Part shown: positions 32,012 through 40,305 of the stretch, piece by piece
Layout of the letters: the number at the start of each line of letters is the position of its first letter
Numbering within the stretch: the stretch's first letter is position 1
Program-made: the position numbers and the translations under genes
Assembly: GCA_003168375.1 (NCBI GenBank)
Contig: PMSI01000001.1
Span: forward strand, 1,860,001-1,924,000
Source of the DNA: Vulcanimicrobiota bacterium
GTDB lineage: Bacteria; Vulcanimicrobiota; Vulcanimicrobiia; Vulcanimicrobiales; Vulcanimicrobiaceae
DNA: 64,000 bases
Direction: 5' to 3'
Notes under the pieces: generated by a model
Databases searched by the model: none
Seen by the model: only the letters and a program-made list of their open reading frames with translations
What the model was told of the DNA's origin: nothing

Positions 32012-33030
32012 GCGATTCAGAAGAGAAACGGTTCGAACCGACGCCGTCGCGGCTGCGGCGCGCGCAGCGCGAGGGCAACGTCACGCGCTCCGGCGAGGTC
32101 AGCAGCGTCGCCGCGTTCGCCGCCGCGACGCTCGCGTCGACGGCGGCGGTCCCGCTCGCGGCTGCGGGTGCCGCTGCGGCGGTGCGCGACGCCGCCCGCG
32201 GTACGTTCGGACCGGACGGCGGGCTCGGCGGCCTCGGCGCGGTCGCGCTCGCCGCGTTGATGCCGGCGGCAGCCGCCGCGGCGGCGGGGACGTTGGCCGG
32301 CCTGGCGCAGGGCGGCGGCCTCCATGTCGTCGCCGTGCGCGCCGATCTCAAGCGGCTCGATCCGTTCGCGGGTCTGAAGCGCATGGCCGGGGGCGAGGCG
32401 CTGGTCGCGCTCGCGCGTGCGGCGCTCGCGTTCGTCGCCGCGCTCGCGGCGATGATCCCGCTCGCGCGCGAGATCGTCGCCGGCGGCGCAACGCTCGGTT
32501 CGCCACGGCCGGCCGCGACGCTGGTCGCCTCGGCCGCACTTCGGGCGTGCGGTGCTGCGCTTGCGGTCGGTGCGGTGTTTGCGGTCGCCGACTACGCGCT
32601 CGCCCGCCGCCGCCGGCTGCGTGGCTTGCGGATGTCGTTCGACGAGCTGCGGCGCGACGCCAAGGAGAACGACGGCGATCCGCAGGCGCGCTCGCGCCGG
32701 AAGAACGCTCACCGTGCGGTCGTCCGCGGCTCCGTCGGGCGTACGCGCGAGGCGTCGTTCGTGGTCGTCAACCCGACGCACGTCGCGGTCGCGCTCCGGT
32801 ACGCTCCACCGGCCGTTCCCGTCCCCGAGATCCTGGTTCGCGCGCTCGACGATGCCGCGCTCCGCGTGCGCGCGATCGCGCGCGAACATCGCATCCCCGT
32901 CGTCGAGGACGTCGCGCTCGCGCGGCTGCTGTACGCACGCGGCGAAGGCGGTCGCCCGATCCCGGCCGATGCGTACGTCGCGGTCGCGCAGATCGTCGCC
33001 GCCCTCGCCCGCGAGGGACTGCTCGCGTGA
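32008..33030 (+). CDS. flhB: FlhB export switch protein
   Basis: A 340-residue protein. The N-terminus is KRFEPTPSRLRRAQREGNVT, characteristic of FlhB/SctU. Four transmembrane helices follow, then the cytoplasmic domain with the auto-cleavage motif NPTH in SFVVVNPTHVAVALRY at about residue 253. IPVVEDVALARLLYARGEGG and IPADAYVAVAQI are conserved. Cleavage between Asn and Pro changes export specificity from rod/hook-type to late substrates. The intact motif suggests a functional switch. GTG start overlaps fliR. Confidence 0.95.
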   Translation: MSDSEEKRFEPTPSRLRRAQREGNVTRSGEVSSVAAFAAATLASTAAVPLAAAGAAAAVRDAARGTFGPDGGLGGLGAVALAALMPAAAAAAAGTLAGLAQGGGLHVVAVRADLKRLDPFAGLKRMAGGEALVALARAALAFVAALAAMIPLAREIVAGGATLGSPRPAATLVASAALRACGAALAVGAVFAVADYALARRRRLRGLRMSFDELRRDAKENDGDPQARSRRKNAHRAVVRGSVGRTREASFVVVNPTHVAVALRYAPPAVPVPEILVRALDDAALRVRAIAREHRIPVVEDVALARLLYARGEGGRPIPADAYVAVAQIVAALAREGLLA

Positions 33031-35093
33031 AGGGTGGGCTGACGACCGCGTTCGCGGTCGCCGTGCTCGGCGTCGTCGCGATCCTGATCGTGCCGCTTCC
33101 GCCGCCGCTGCTCGACACGCTGCTGGCGCTCAACGTGTTCGGCTCGGCGCTCGTGCTGCTGATCAGCCTGCGCGTCGAGGAGCCGCTGGAGTTCTCGGCC
33201 TTCGCGCCCTCGCTGCTGCTGGCGACACTGTTTCGCCTCGCGCTCGACGTCAGCGCGACCCGGCTGATCCTGACCGACGGCCACGATCCGACCGCGGTCG
33301 GTGCGCTGATCCCGGCGTTCGGCGCGTTCGTCGTGCGCGGCAACGTCGTCGTCGGCCTGATCGTGTTCGCGATCCTGATCACGATCCAATTCGTCGTCAT
33401 CGCCAGCGGCGCGCAGCGCGTCGCGGAAGTCTGCGCGCGCTTCACGCTCGACGCGATGCCCGGAAAGCAGATGGCGATCGACGCCGACCTCCACGCGGGG
33501 ATGCTCGATCCCGAGCTCGCGCGGCGCAAGCGCGCACGGGTGCAGCGCGAGGCCGACTTCTACGCGGCGATGGACGGCGCGGGAAAATTTGTGAAGGGCG
33601 ACGCGATCGCAGCGCTGGTCATCGTCGTGCTCAACCTGCTCGGCGGCGTTCTCGTCGGCGCGCTGTACCACGGGATGGCGCCGCTCGAGGCGGTCGAGAC
33701 GTTCGCGATCCTCTCGATCGGCAACGCGCTGCTCACCACGCTGCCGGCGTTCCTGATCTCGACGGCGATGGGGCTGATGGTGACGCGCGTCGCCGGCGAC
33801 GGCGCGCTCGGCGTCGACCTCGCGGCGCAATTGCTGGCGCGACCCGACGTGCTGCGGGTCGCCGCCGCGCTGGTCTTCGCGCTGGCGTTCGTCCCGTCGT
33901 TTCCGGGGCCGTTGTTCGGATCGATCGGGATCGTCGCGTTCGGCGGCGCGCTCCTGGCCGAGCGGCAGAAGCGCCGCCTCGACGCCGCGGCGCGTGCCGC
34001 CTACGAGCAGCGCCGGCGCGAAGCGGTACGGCGGCCCGAGACGGCGCTCGGGCTGGTCGGCGTCGACGCGCTCGCGATCGACGTCGGCGCCGACCTCTAT
34101 CCTCTGCTCGTGCCGCCGAACTGCGAGGCGCTGCTCGACCGCGTCGCGGACGTTCGGCGCGCGCTCGCCGCCGAGACGGGGATCGTAATCCCCGGCGTGC
34201 GGCTGCGCGACGATCCGCTGCGCGATCCGCGAACGTACGCGCTGCGCGTGCGCGACCGCACCGTCGCCGAAGGCGTGCTGCGGCTCGACCGGCTGATCGC
34301 GGTCGCCGCGCCCGAGTTCCTCGACCGCGTCGGCGGTGAAGCGACGGTGGAGCCGGTCTACGGCCTGGCCGCGCGCTGGATCGTACCCGAGGAACGCGAG
34401 CGCGCGCAGTCCGCCGGTGCGCTGACGTTCGATGCGATTTCGATCGTCGGCTCGCACCTCGCCGAAATCGCGCGCGCGCACGCGGCGGAGCTCTTCGGAC
34501 GCCAGCAGCTCCAAACGCTCGTCGAGCATCTGCGCGCGTCGGTTCCATCGGTCGTGAAAGACGTCGGAACCGAAGTTCTGCCCGTCGCGGCGGCACATCG
34601 CGCGTTCGTGCACCTGCTCCGCGAGCGCGCCTGGCCGCGCGATCCGAATGCCGTATTCGAAGTGCTGGTAGACGCCGCCGCCACCACCCGCGATCCGCGC
34701 GAGCTCGCGGAAGCGGCGCGCCGCGTCATCGTCCCGCAGCAGTTGCGCCGCGACGCCACGCAGCGGCTACGTCCGCTGATCGTCGCGCCGCAGCTCGAGA
34801 GCGAGCTCGCCCGGATGTGGTCGTCCGAGGGCGGTCTCGCGCCCGATCCGCAGACCGCGCTCCACGTTCGCGAGACGATCGCGCGCTACGCCGCCGATGC
34901 GTCGTACGCGCCGCACGCGATCGTCGTCACCGCGCCGCTGCGGCCGCTGCTCGCCGACTTCCTCGAACGGACGCTCGCCGGCGTCGCGGTCTACGCCTAC
35001 GCCGAGCTGCCGCCCGAGATCGCGCTGGACCCAGCCGGGATCGTCGATCTCCGGGACCCGCAGCGTAGCGTCACCGCAAGACCGGTCGCATAG
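33027..35093 (+). CDS. flhA: FlhA export gate protein
   Basis: A 688-residue FlhA/SctV. The N-terminal half has about seven or eight transmembrane helices, including LLATLFRLALDVSATRLILT (the family signature) and the FHIPEP-type cytoplasmic loop (DAMPGKQMAIDADLHAGMLD, FYAAMDGAGKFVKGDAIAAL). The C-terminal 350 residues form the nonameric cytoplasmic ring that binds substrates. Length and motifs are normal. It is the proton-driven component of the export engine. GTG overlaps the flhB stop. It is the last recognisable flagellar gene. Confidence 0.97.
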   Translation: MKGGLTTAFAVAVLGVVAILIVPLPPPLLDTLLALNVFGSALVLLISLRVEEPLEFSAFAPSLLLATLFRLALDVSATRLILTDGHDPTAVGALIPAFGAFVVRGNVVVGLIVFAILITIQFVVIASGAQRVAEVCARFTLDAMPGKQMAIDADLHAGMLDPELARRKRARVQREADFYAAMDGAGKFVKGDAIAALVIVVLNLLGGVLVGALYHGMAPLEAVETFAILSIGNALLTTLPAFLISTAMGLMVTRVAGDGALGVDLAAQLLARPDVLRVAAALVFALAFVPSFPGPLFGSIGIVAFGGALLAERQKRRLDAAARAAYEQRRREAVRRPETALGLVGVDALAIDVGADLYPLLVPPNCEALLDRVADVRRALAAETGIVIPGVRLRDDPLRDPRTYALRVRDRTVAEGVLRLDRLIAVAAPEFLDRVGGEATVEPVYGLAARWIVPEERERAQSAGALTFDAISIVGSHLAEIARAHAAELFGRQQLQTLVEHLRASVPSVVKDVGTEVLPVAAAHRAFVHLLRERAWPRDPNAVFEVLVDAAATTRDPRELAEAARRVIVPQQLRRDATQRLRPLIVAPQLESELARMWSSEGGLAPDPQTALHVRETIARYAADASYAPHAIVVTAPLRPLLADFLERTLAGVAVYAYAELPPEIALDPAGIVDLRDPQRSVTARPVA

Positions 35094-35168
35094 AAGGCCA
35101 TGGGCCCCGCTCGCAGGGAAATGTTGACGCCGCCTCCGCGAGGCATTCGGGAGATAGAGGTTTCGCCG

Positions 35169-36620
35169 ATGGCCGTCTGGCTACGCCGTCTTGTTGTTCT
35201 GGTCGCGATCGCCATAGGCGTCTCGGCGCCGCCGGCCGGTGGCTCGACTCCGGCCACGATCAATCAACGATCACAAACGTCGATTACGGGCCATATCGCG
35301 GACGCAAGCGGCATAGCAGTTGAAGGCGCATTGATTCAGCTCTTCCCGTCCGTCGACGTACGCGGCGATAACGAGTATTTCCTCGAGACCCGTGGCACCG
35401 GGACGCTCGGTCAGTTCGCGCTACCGGGAATAAATATAGGACCGCTGAGCTCGCGGCGCCGTGTTTCCGGCCTGGAGCGATCGCCGGAGCGTGTCACTAC
35501 GAGCGATATCAACGGAAACTTTGCAATTCCGTCGGTCCTCCCTGGATACTATCTCTTGACGGCGCAGGCGCTTTCGGGCGACGGAACCACGCTGACCGCC
35601 GGCGCGCGGGTGCTGGACTTCAATGCGCGCTCCTTACGTCCCGGAGAGACTTCCTGGAAACTCAACAAGGTCGAGAAGAGTGCAGCGCCCGCGCCTTTAT
35701 CGTCGCCCACCGCGATCGTGTATTATATGACGGATCGCAATCCGAACGCGACGTCGACCCAAGAGCATCCTCGGTACTCAAACGATGTTTCGGACGGTTC
35801 TCAGCCACGTTACGGTTCCTGCGTCGTAGAGGTCGCTGGACAGCTGAAGACCCAGTGCCAAGAATTGTCCGCACGTGTCGCAATATCGAAAGCGGTTGCA
35901 GACCAAAGAAAAGCATCGCATTCTCAGCTGATCGTGTTTTCTCACGGGTTCAATGTGGACTTTACCGAGGCAATACGAGTTGCCGGAGCACTGTCAAACG
36001 GCACGCATCGCCCCGTTTTCGTATACGATTGGGCCTCAGCAAAGACGCTACTCTACACGCCCGACGAGGATCGCGTGCGCGGAGCCCTCATAAATGATGG
36101 GCGGCAGTTCATCGAAGATCTCGCGGACGCAGTTGGCGTTCGCAACCTCGTGCTGATCGGCCACAGCATGGGCGCGAGAGCGGCTTTTCAGTTCGCGAAT
36201 ACCGTCACCGATAAGCACGTCGGACATGGCGACCGACTTGCTGGGCTCATATTTTTTGCAGGTGACGAATTTGAAACTACGGTGCGAGGTGGCTTGCATA
36301 ATCTGGACCCGTCACCCAATACGGTGCTGAACTACACCTCGAGTCGCGACATTGCGTTGTTGCTTTCGCTGGCGTTTCACTTCGGAAATCAGCGTATCGG
36401 GGCCGACGTCCCAAGGATCGTGGTCGTTGATGGAATGCAGACGGTCGAGTCATCGCGAGCGCAGACCGACTGGCTTGGACACGGCTACTTTACCGATCTG
36501 GGGCTGCTCGATGACCTAAACGCCGCCTTGGATGGGACGCCGCCAGACCAACGTACGAGGACGCTGGCACCCCACACCGGTCAGAACTACTTCGACTTTT
36601 TGTCACGGCTCACACATTGA
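35169..36620 (+). CDS. secreted alpha/beta hydrolase, DUF900 type
   Basis: A 483-residue protein from ATG 35169. Signal peptide: VWLRRLVVLVAIAIGVSAPP. Residues about 35-160 look like a carboxypeptidase-regulatory or SdrD B-like beta-sandwich (HIADASGIAVEGALIQLFPS, FAIPSVLPGYYLLTAQA). Residues about 185-440 are an alpha/beta hydrolase of the DUF900 kind (LIVFSHGFNVDFTEAIRVAG, the nucleophile elbow LIGHSMGARAAF, then YTSSRDIALLL). GC is lower than in the adjacent flagellar genes, suggesting separate origin. It overlaps the convergent radical SAM gene by about ten bases. A lipase/esterase role on a secreted or surface substrate is likely but unproven. Confidence 0.82.
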   Translation: MAVWLRRLVVLVAIAIGVSAPPAGGSTPATINQRSQTSITGHIADASGIAVEGALIQLFPSVDVRGDNEYFLETRGTGTLGQFALPGINIGPLSSRRRVSGLERSPERVTTSDINGNFAIPSVLPGYYLLTAQALSGDGTTLTAGARVLDFNARSLRPGETSWKLNKVEKSAAPAPLSSPTAIVYYMTDRNPNATSTQEHPRYSNDVSDGSQPRYGSCVVEVAGQLKTQCQELSARVAISKAVADQRKASHSQLIVFSHGFNVDFTEAIRVAGALSNGTHRPVFVYDWASAKTLLYTPDEDRVRGALINDGRQFIEDLADAVGVRNLVLIGHSMGARAAFQFANTVTDKHVGHGDRLAGLIFFAGDEFETTVRGGLHNLDPSPNTVLNYTSSRDIALLLSLAFHFGNQRIGADVPRIVVVDGMQTVESSRAQTDWLGHGYFTDLGLLDDLNAALDGTPPDQRTRTLAPHTGQNYFDFLSRLTH

Positions 36621-38052
36621 CGGCGATGAACCTTCGAGCCGCTGCGAGCTTGGTCAGCAGCACTGCCGCCGCTTCGCGCGTTTCGCGCAGCGTGGTCTGG
36701 TAGCGCTCCCGCGCGTCGCCGATGTCGGCCGTGCAGAACGGGCACGTGCCGGTGCCGGCGAAGACGTGCCGGAAGCAGCCGTAGCACACGACGAGCTTCG
36801 CATCGCCGGCGTCCGCGTTGCGCGGCGTGCGATCGACGGCGAGCGCGTCCGTCGCGCGGCCGTCGAGCGTCTCGACGACGATCTCGTACTTGCCGTGATC
36901 GAACGGCTTCCCGGGCGCCGCTTCGACCTGTCGGATGCTCTCGCGCAGGCCCTGCCGCTGTAGCTCTTGCGTGCGGTGGTGGCAGAACGGGTTGTTCCCC
37001 GGTTTTCCGAGCAGGCTGTGCGCCATCCAGGTGCAGCCGCCGCGGCAGACGTCCTTGTAGTAGCAGGTCCCGCAGAATCCCCACTGCGGATCGCGGCGCT
37101 CCCGCGAGAACGACAGCTCCGGCGTGTCGAGCCAGATCGTCGTCAGGTCGAGCTCGCGCACGTTGCCGCCGGCGTACGCGTCGGTCGGGAGCGACGGGCA
37201 GCCCTTCACGGTGCCGTCGGCCTCGATCCCGATCGTGTTCTGCCCGCCCAGGCACCCCTCGTAGTGGATCGTCTCCCAACCGTTGCCGCGCAGCTCGCCT
37301 TCGTACGGCCCGAAATACCCGATGTTGTTGCCGATCTGCAGCAGCACGCCGCTGCGCGCCGCGCGGTGGAAGAGCGCCGAGAGCTTGGGCATCAGCTCGA
37401 GCATGCGGTGGGGCTGCAGGATCATCTCCGGATGATCGCCGGCGCGCCCCATCGGCACGGTCAGTTGCAGCTGCCAGTTCTTCGCGCCGGCCGCGATCAC
37501 GACGTCGAGCACGTCGTCGAGCTGGTCGAGCACCGTCGCGCTGATCTGCGTGTTGACGCTGGTCACCACGCCGTGCTCGCGCAAGCGCTCCAGCGACGCG
37601 ACGGCGGCGTCGAACGATCCGCGCACGCCGCGCAGCTCGTCGTGCAGCTCACGCGTGCCGTCGATCGAGATCCCCGCGGCCCGCAGTCCGGCCTCGACCG
37701 CCAGGCGGATGCGTTGAGCGTTCAGGTTGCGCCCACCGCTCTGCATCGTGCACTGCATCCCGGCAGCGGTGACCGCCGCGATGATCTGCGCGAAGTCGCG
37801 GCGCAGGTACGCCTCGCCGCCAATGAGCGTCACCTCGCGCGTGCCGAGCGCGGCCAGCTCGGCGACGATCCCGAGGCACTCCTCGGTCGTCAGCTCGCTC
37901 GGGCGCGCTTTGCCCGCGCGCGACCCGCAGTGTCCGCACTTGAGGTCGCACGCGAGCGTGATCTCCCAGACGGCGTGTACGGGACGCGACGCCGAGCGGT
38001 CGAGCCGCGTGAGAAAGCGGTTCGGTGTGGTCCCGTCCGCCGCGACGGTCAC
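36610..38052 (-). CDS. radical SAM/SPASM peptide maturase (GDL-motif type)
   Basis: A 480-residue enzyme. The radical SAM cluster motif CxxxCxxC is C35-C39-C42 (ACDLKCGHC), followed by the SAM-binding TLIGGEAYLR. The SPASM region has multiple Cys (YEGCLGGQNTIGIEADGTVK, GCPSLPT, FCGTCYYKDVCRGGCTW, NPFCHHR) for auxiliary 4Fe-4S clusters. A C-terminal extension holds CYGCFRHVFAGTGTCPFC, a likely zinc ribbon. GTG overlaps the stop of the small peptide gene by four bases. Radical SAM/SPASM proteins next to GDL-motif peptides are predicted RiPP maturases, installing thioether or carbon-carbon links. Product unknown. Confidence 0.88.
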   Translation of the reverse strand: MTVAADGTTPNRFLTRLDRSASRPVHAVWEITLACDLKCGHCGSRAGKARPSELTTEECLGIVAELAALGTREVTLIGGEAYLRRDFAQIIAAVTAAGMQCTMQSGGRNLNAQRIRLAVEAGLRAAGISIDGTRELHDELRGVRGSFDAAVASLERLREHGVVTSVNTQISATVLDQLDDVLDVVIAAGAKNWQLQLTVPMGRAGDHPEMILQPHRMLELMPKLSALFHRAARSGVLLQIGNNIGYFGPYEGELRGNGWETIHYEGCLGGQNTIGIEADGTVKGCPSLPTDAYAGGNVRELDLTTIWLDTPELSFSRERRDPQWGFCGTCYYKDVCRGGCTWMAHSLLGKPGNNPFCHHRTQELQRQGLRESIRQVEAAPGKPFDHGKYEIVVETLDGRATDALAVDRTPRNADAGDAKLVVCYGCFRHVFAGTGTCPFCTADIGDARERYQTTLRETREAAAVLLTKLAAARRFIAVNV

Positions 38053-38354
38053 CCCGGCGGCGGCTGATCCTTCTTCGCGTGCGCGGCGCGCAGCTCGGCG
38101 ATCTTCTGCTCGAGCGCGCTCAGCGCGTTGCGGACTTCGTGCACTTCGTGACCCGCGACGTCCGAAAAGTGCGCCTTCGCGCCCTCGGCCGCGGCCGCCA
38201 CCTCGACGCCCTCTTGCTTCGCCCCGCGGGCGATCGCCGTGCGCGCTGCGTCGGCGATGTGCTCCATCTCGTGGAGGTCACCCCGTTTGACCGCATCCCA
38301 GATCGCCGGACCGTACGGCGGCACCGGACCGCGGGATTCTTCGTTCTCAGCCAT
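38049..38354 (-). CDS. GDL-motif/DUF1843-like peptide, putative RiPP precursor
   Basis: A 101-residue peptide. Residues 13-35 (PYGPAIWDAVKRGDLHEMEH) have the DUF1843 pattern YGP-I-DA---GDL, with GDL at 25-27. The C-terminal half is helical, Ala/Glu/His rich, with no cysteine or obvious core. It is coupled to the radical SAM/SPASM gene (GTGA), the usual precursor-maturase organisation. In such peptides the modified site is often within the conserved domain itself. ATG 38354 is chosen because sequence upstream is low complexity. Confidence 0.75.
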   Translation of the reverse strand: MAENEESRGPVPPYGPAIWDAVKRGDLHEMEHIADAARTAIARGAKQEGVEVAAAAEGAKAHFSDVAGHEVHEVRNALSALEQKIAELRAAHAKKDQPPPG

Positions 38355-38464
38355 GGCCGGATCGTAGCAAGAGAAGCCAGGCGGGGCAAGCGGCACGCCG
38401 AAACGGGCCGGCGTAGTCTGGGCGGGCGGTGCAACATCGAGGCGGTGGTCCGGTAGGAGGCGGC

Positions 38465-39238
38465 GTGAACGCGCTGCCGGCAGAGGCGGAGACGCTCGTT
38501 TCGCGGATCGAGTCGATGCTGGCACAGGCCGAGCAGCTCTTGGCCTCCGGTGGTAGCGACGAGGCGGCCTACGCGCTGCGGGAGACCGAGCGCCGGTATC
38601 TGCCCGACACGCTCAAGGCGTACGAGGACATCCCGCCGGCGCGCCGCGACGTGACCGCCGCCGAGATGCTGGTCGAGCAACTTCGCCTGCTCGAACGCGC
38701 GACCGCGCAGCGGCTCGCGCTGCTGGCCGAGACCGCCGAGACGGCGCTGGCCGCCAACGGCGCCTTTCTCACCGAGCGGTTCGGCACGCTCGACACGCTG
38801 CCCGAAACGGCACCGGTCGTGATCGATCCGGCGAACGCGCCGCCGGCGACGCTCGTACGTCGCGTCCTGGAGCGACTCGAGGGGGAGCCCGGCACCGATC
38901 CGATCGTCATCCTCGAACGCGCGGCGGTCCGGCTCGCCGCTGCCTTCCCGAACATCGTCACGGTGCGGCGCGCCGGCTTGCTGGGGCGCGGCCCGGTCGA
39001 ACAGGTCGCGCTCGACGTTCCGCGCCCCGACGATCTCCTGCGCTACGCGCTGGAGCGCACGCGGCAGGGTCACGTCCAGGCGACGGTAACGCGCTTCTTG
39101 CGCGGGATCAAGAACAAGACGATCGCGGTCGACGTCGGCGAATGGACGCAGGGCCTGATCGCCGATCTCGGCGCCTACGTCGAACGCGAACGCGGCGCGC
39201 GCGAACTCCTCACCCGGCTTTTCAGGGAGACACGATGA
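38465..39238 (+). CDS. XpaC-like protein of the TelA operon
   Basis: A 257-residue, mainly helical protein; AGGAGG lies just before GTG 38465. The N-terminal half (EAAYALRETERRYLPDTLKA, followed by a long helix LLERATAQRLALLAETAETA) resembles XpaC-like proteins often encoded beside telA. The C-terminal half (LVRRVLERLEGEPGTDPIVI to the end) is not recognised. No transmembrane segment. It is three bases short of overlapping the next gene. First of a four-gene operon; role unknown. Confidence 0.65.
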   Translation: MNALPAEAETLVSRIESMLAQAEQLLASGGSDEAAYALRETERRYLPDTLKAYEDIPPARRDVTAAEMLVEQLRLLERATAQRLALLAETAETALAANGAFLTERFGTLDTLPETAPVVIDPANAPPATLVRRVLERLEGEPGTDPIVILERAAVRLAAAFPNIVTVRRAGLLGRGPVEQVALDVPRPDDLLRYALERTRQGHVQATVTRFLRGIKNKTIAVDVGEWTQGLIADLGAYVERERGARELLTRLFRETR

Positions 39239-40089
39239 GCTTCTTCGGTATCGGACAGAAGAATCAGCAGCAGTCGGATGTGCGGACGACGACGGGCGGC
39301 GTCCCGCTCGACGCGGTTTCGCGCCTGCGGCGGATGCGCGGCGAAGGCGGCACACCGCTCTTCACCAGCGACCTCTCCGTGTCGGAGTTCGTGCTGCTCG
39401 AGCAGATGGGATGGCGGCCGCTGGGGCTCGTCCTGGGCAGCTCGATCTACCACGTCGGAATCCAGTACGGTAACTTCTACCAGAACCAGGAGCTGCCGTA
39501 TCTCACCGCCGCGATGTACGAGGCGCGCGACCTCGCGATGAGCCGGATGGAAGAAGAAGCCGACGTGCTCGGCGCCGACGGGATCGTCGGCGTTGCGCTC
39601 GAGGTCGGCGGCTACGCGTGGGCCGAGAACGCGCTCGAGTTCACCGCGATCGGTACGGCGGTAAAGGCGCCGGGCGAAGAGTCGTGGCGCACCCGCGACG
39701 GTAAGCCGTTCACCTCGGACTTCTCGGTGCAGGACTTCTACAAGCTGGTCACCTCGACGGGGTACGTGCCGCGCGAGCTCGTCCTGGGCAACTGCGTTTA
39801 CCACATCGCGCACCAGGGCTTCGCGCAGGCGATGCGCACGCTCGGAACGAACGTCGAGCTGCAGAACTACACCGAAGCGATCTACGACGCGCGCGAGCTC
39901 GCGATGAGTCGGATGCAGGCCGAAGCCGAGACGCACGGGGCGGACGGCATCATTGGGATGCAGATCGTCGAGAAGACGCACATCTGGAATCCGCACGTGA
40001 TCGAGTTCATGGCGATCGGCACGTCGGTCGAGAAGCGCGGCGAACCGAAGACCGTGCCGCTGACGTTCCAAGTCGGGTTGAACGACTGA
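39235..40089 (+). CDS. tandem YbjQ/UPF0145-like protein
   Basis: A 284-residue protein with two similar halves: residues about 40-145 and 160-270. Each contains a 'LxSD(L/F)SVxEF(V/Y)...G..P..LVLG..IYH' opening (SDLSVSEFVLLEQMGWRPLG and SDFSVQDFYKLVTSTGYVPR), YEARDLAMSRMEEEADVLGA or YDARELAMSRMQAEAETHGA, and GADGIVGV or GADGIIGM. The YbjQ/UPF0145 fold forms pentamers of unknown function. No signal peptide. Overlaps the upstream stop (ATGA). Confidence 0.82.
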   Translation: MSFFGIGQKNQQQSDVRTTTGGVPLDAVSRLRRMRGEGGTPLFTSDLSVSEFVLLEQMGWRPLGLVLGSSIYHVGIQYGNFYQNQELPYLTAAMYEARDLAMSRMEEEADVLGADGIVGVALEVGGYAWAENALEFTAIGTAVKAPGEESWRTRDGKPFTSDFSVQDFYKLVTSTGYVPRELVLGNCVYHIAHQGFAQAMRTLGTNVELQNYTEAIYDARELAMSRMQAEAETHGADGIIGMQIVEKTHIWNPHVIEFMAIGTSVEKRGEPKTVPLTFQVGLND

Positions 40090-40093
40090 CGCG

Positions 40094-40291
40094 GTGGAAG
40101 GCTCAGGAGATCTCTTCGGCGGGATCGGCGAGTTCTTCGGCGGGCTGTCCGAGGCCGCCAAAGGCGGCGCGAAAGTTGCCGCCGCCGCCGCAGCAGCAGC
40201 ATCCGCACGCGGCGCCGAGGGCGGCGAGCCGCCGGTCCACGACCGGTACCTCGCCGGCGGCCGGCGCGCGCTGAACATCAACGACATCTAA
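40094..40291 (+). CDS. small Ala/Gly-rich protein in the TelA operon
   Basis: A 65-residue frame from GTG 40094: FGGIGEFFGGLSEAAKGGAK, an alanine run, then VHDRYLAGGRRALNINDI. It occupies the gap between the YbjQ-like and telA genes in the same direction with four-base and 14-base spacings. It has a protein-like C-terminus but low complexity. It could be a membrane-peripheral amphipathic peptide; support is positional. Confidence 0.5.
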   Translation: MEGSGDLFGGIGEFFGGLSEAAKGGAKVAAAAAAAASARGAEGGEPPVHDRYLAGGRRALNINDI

Positions 40292-40305
40292 AGCAGAGAA
40301 GAACG

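Noticed and set aside
31968-33026. A 1041-residue FlhA with an N-terminal extension
   Set aside because: The extension is the shifted reading of flhB; the FlhA N-terminus begins at GTG 33027 with the usual membrane helix.
18140-35093. An injectisome (non-flagellar T3SS)
   Set aside because: Order and sequence of FliE, FliF, FliH, FliI, FliN, FliP, FlhA and FlhB are of flagellar type; there is no secretin, needle or SctD/SctJ pair.
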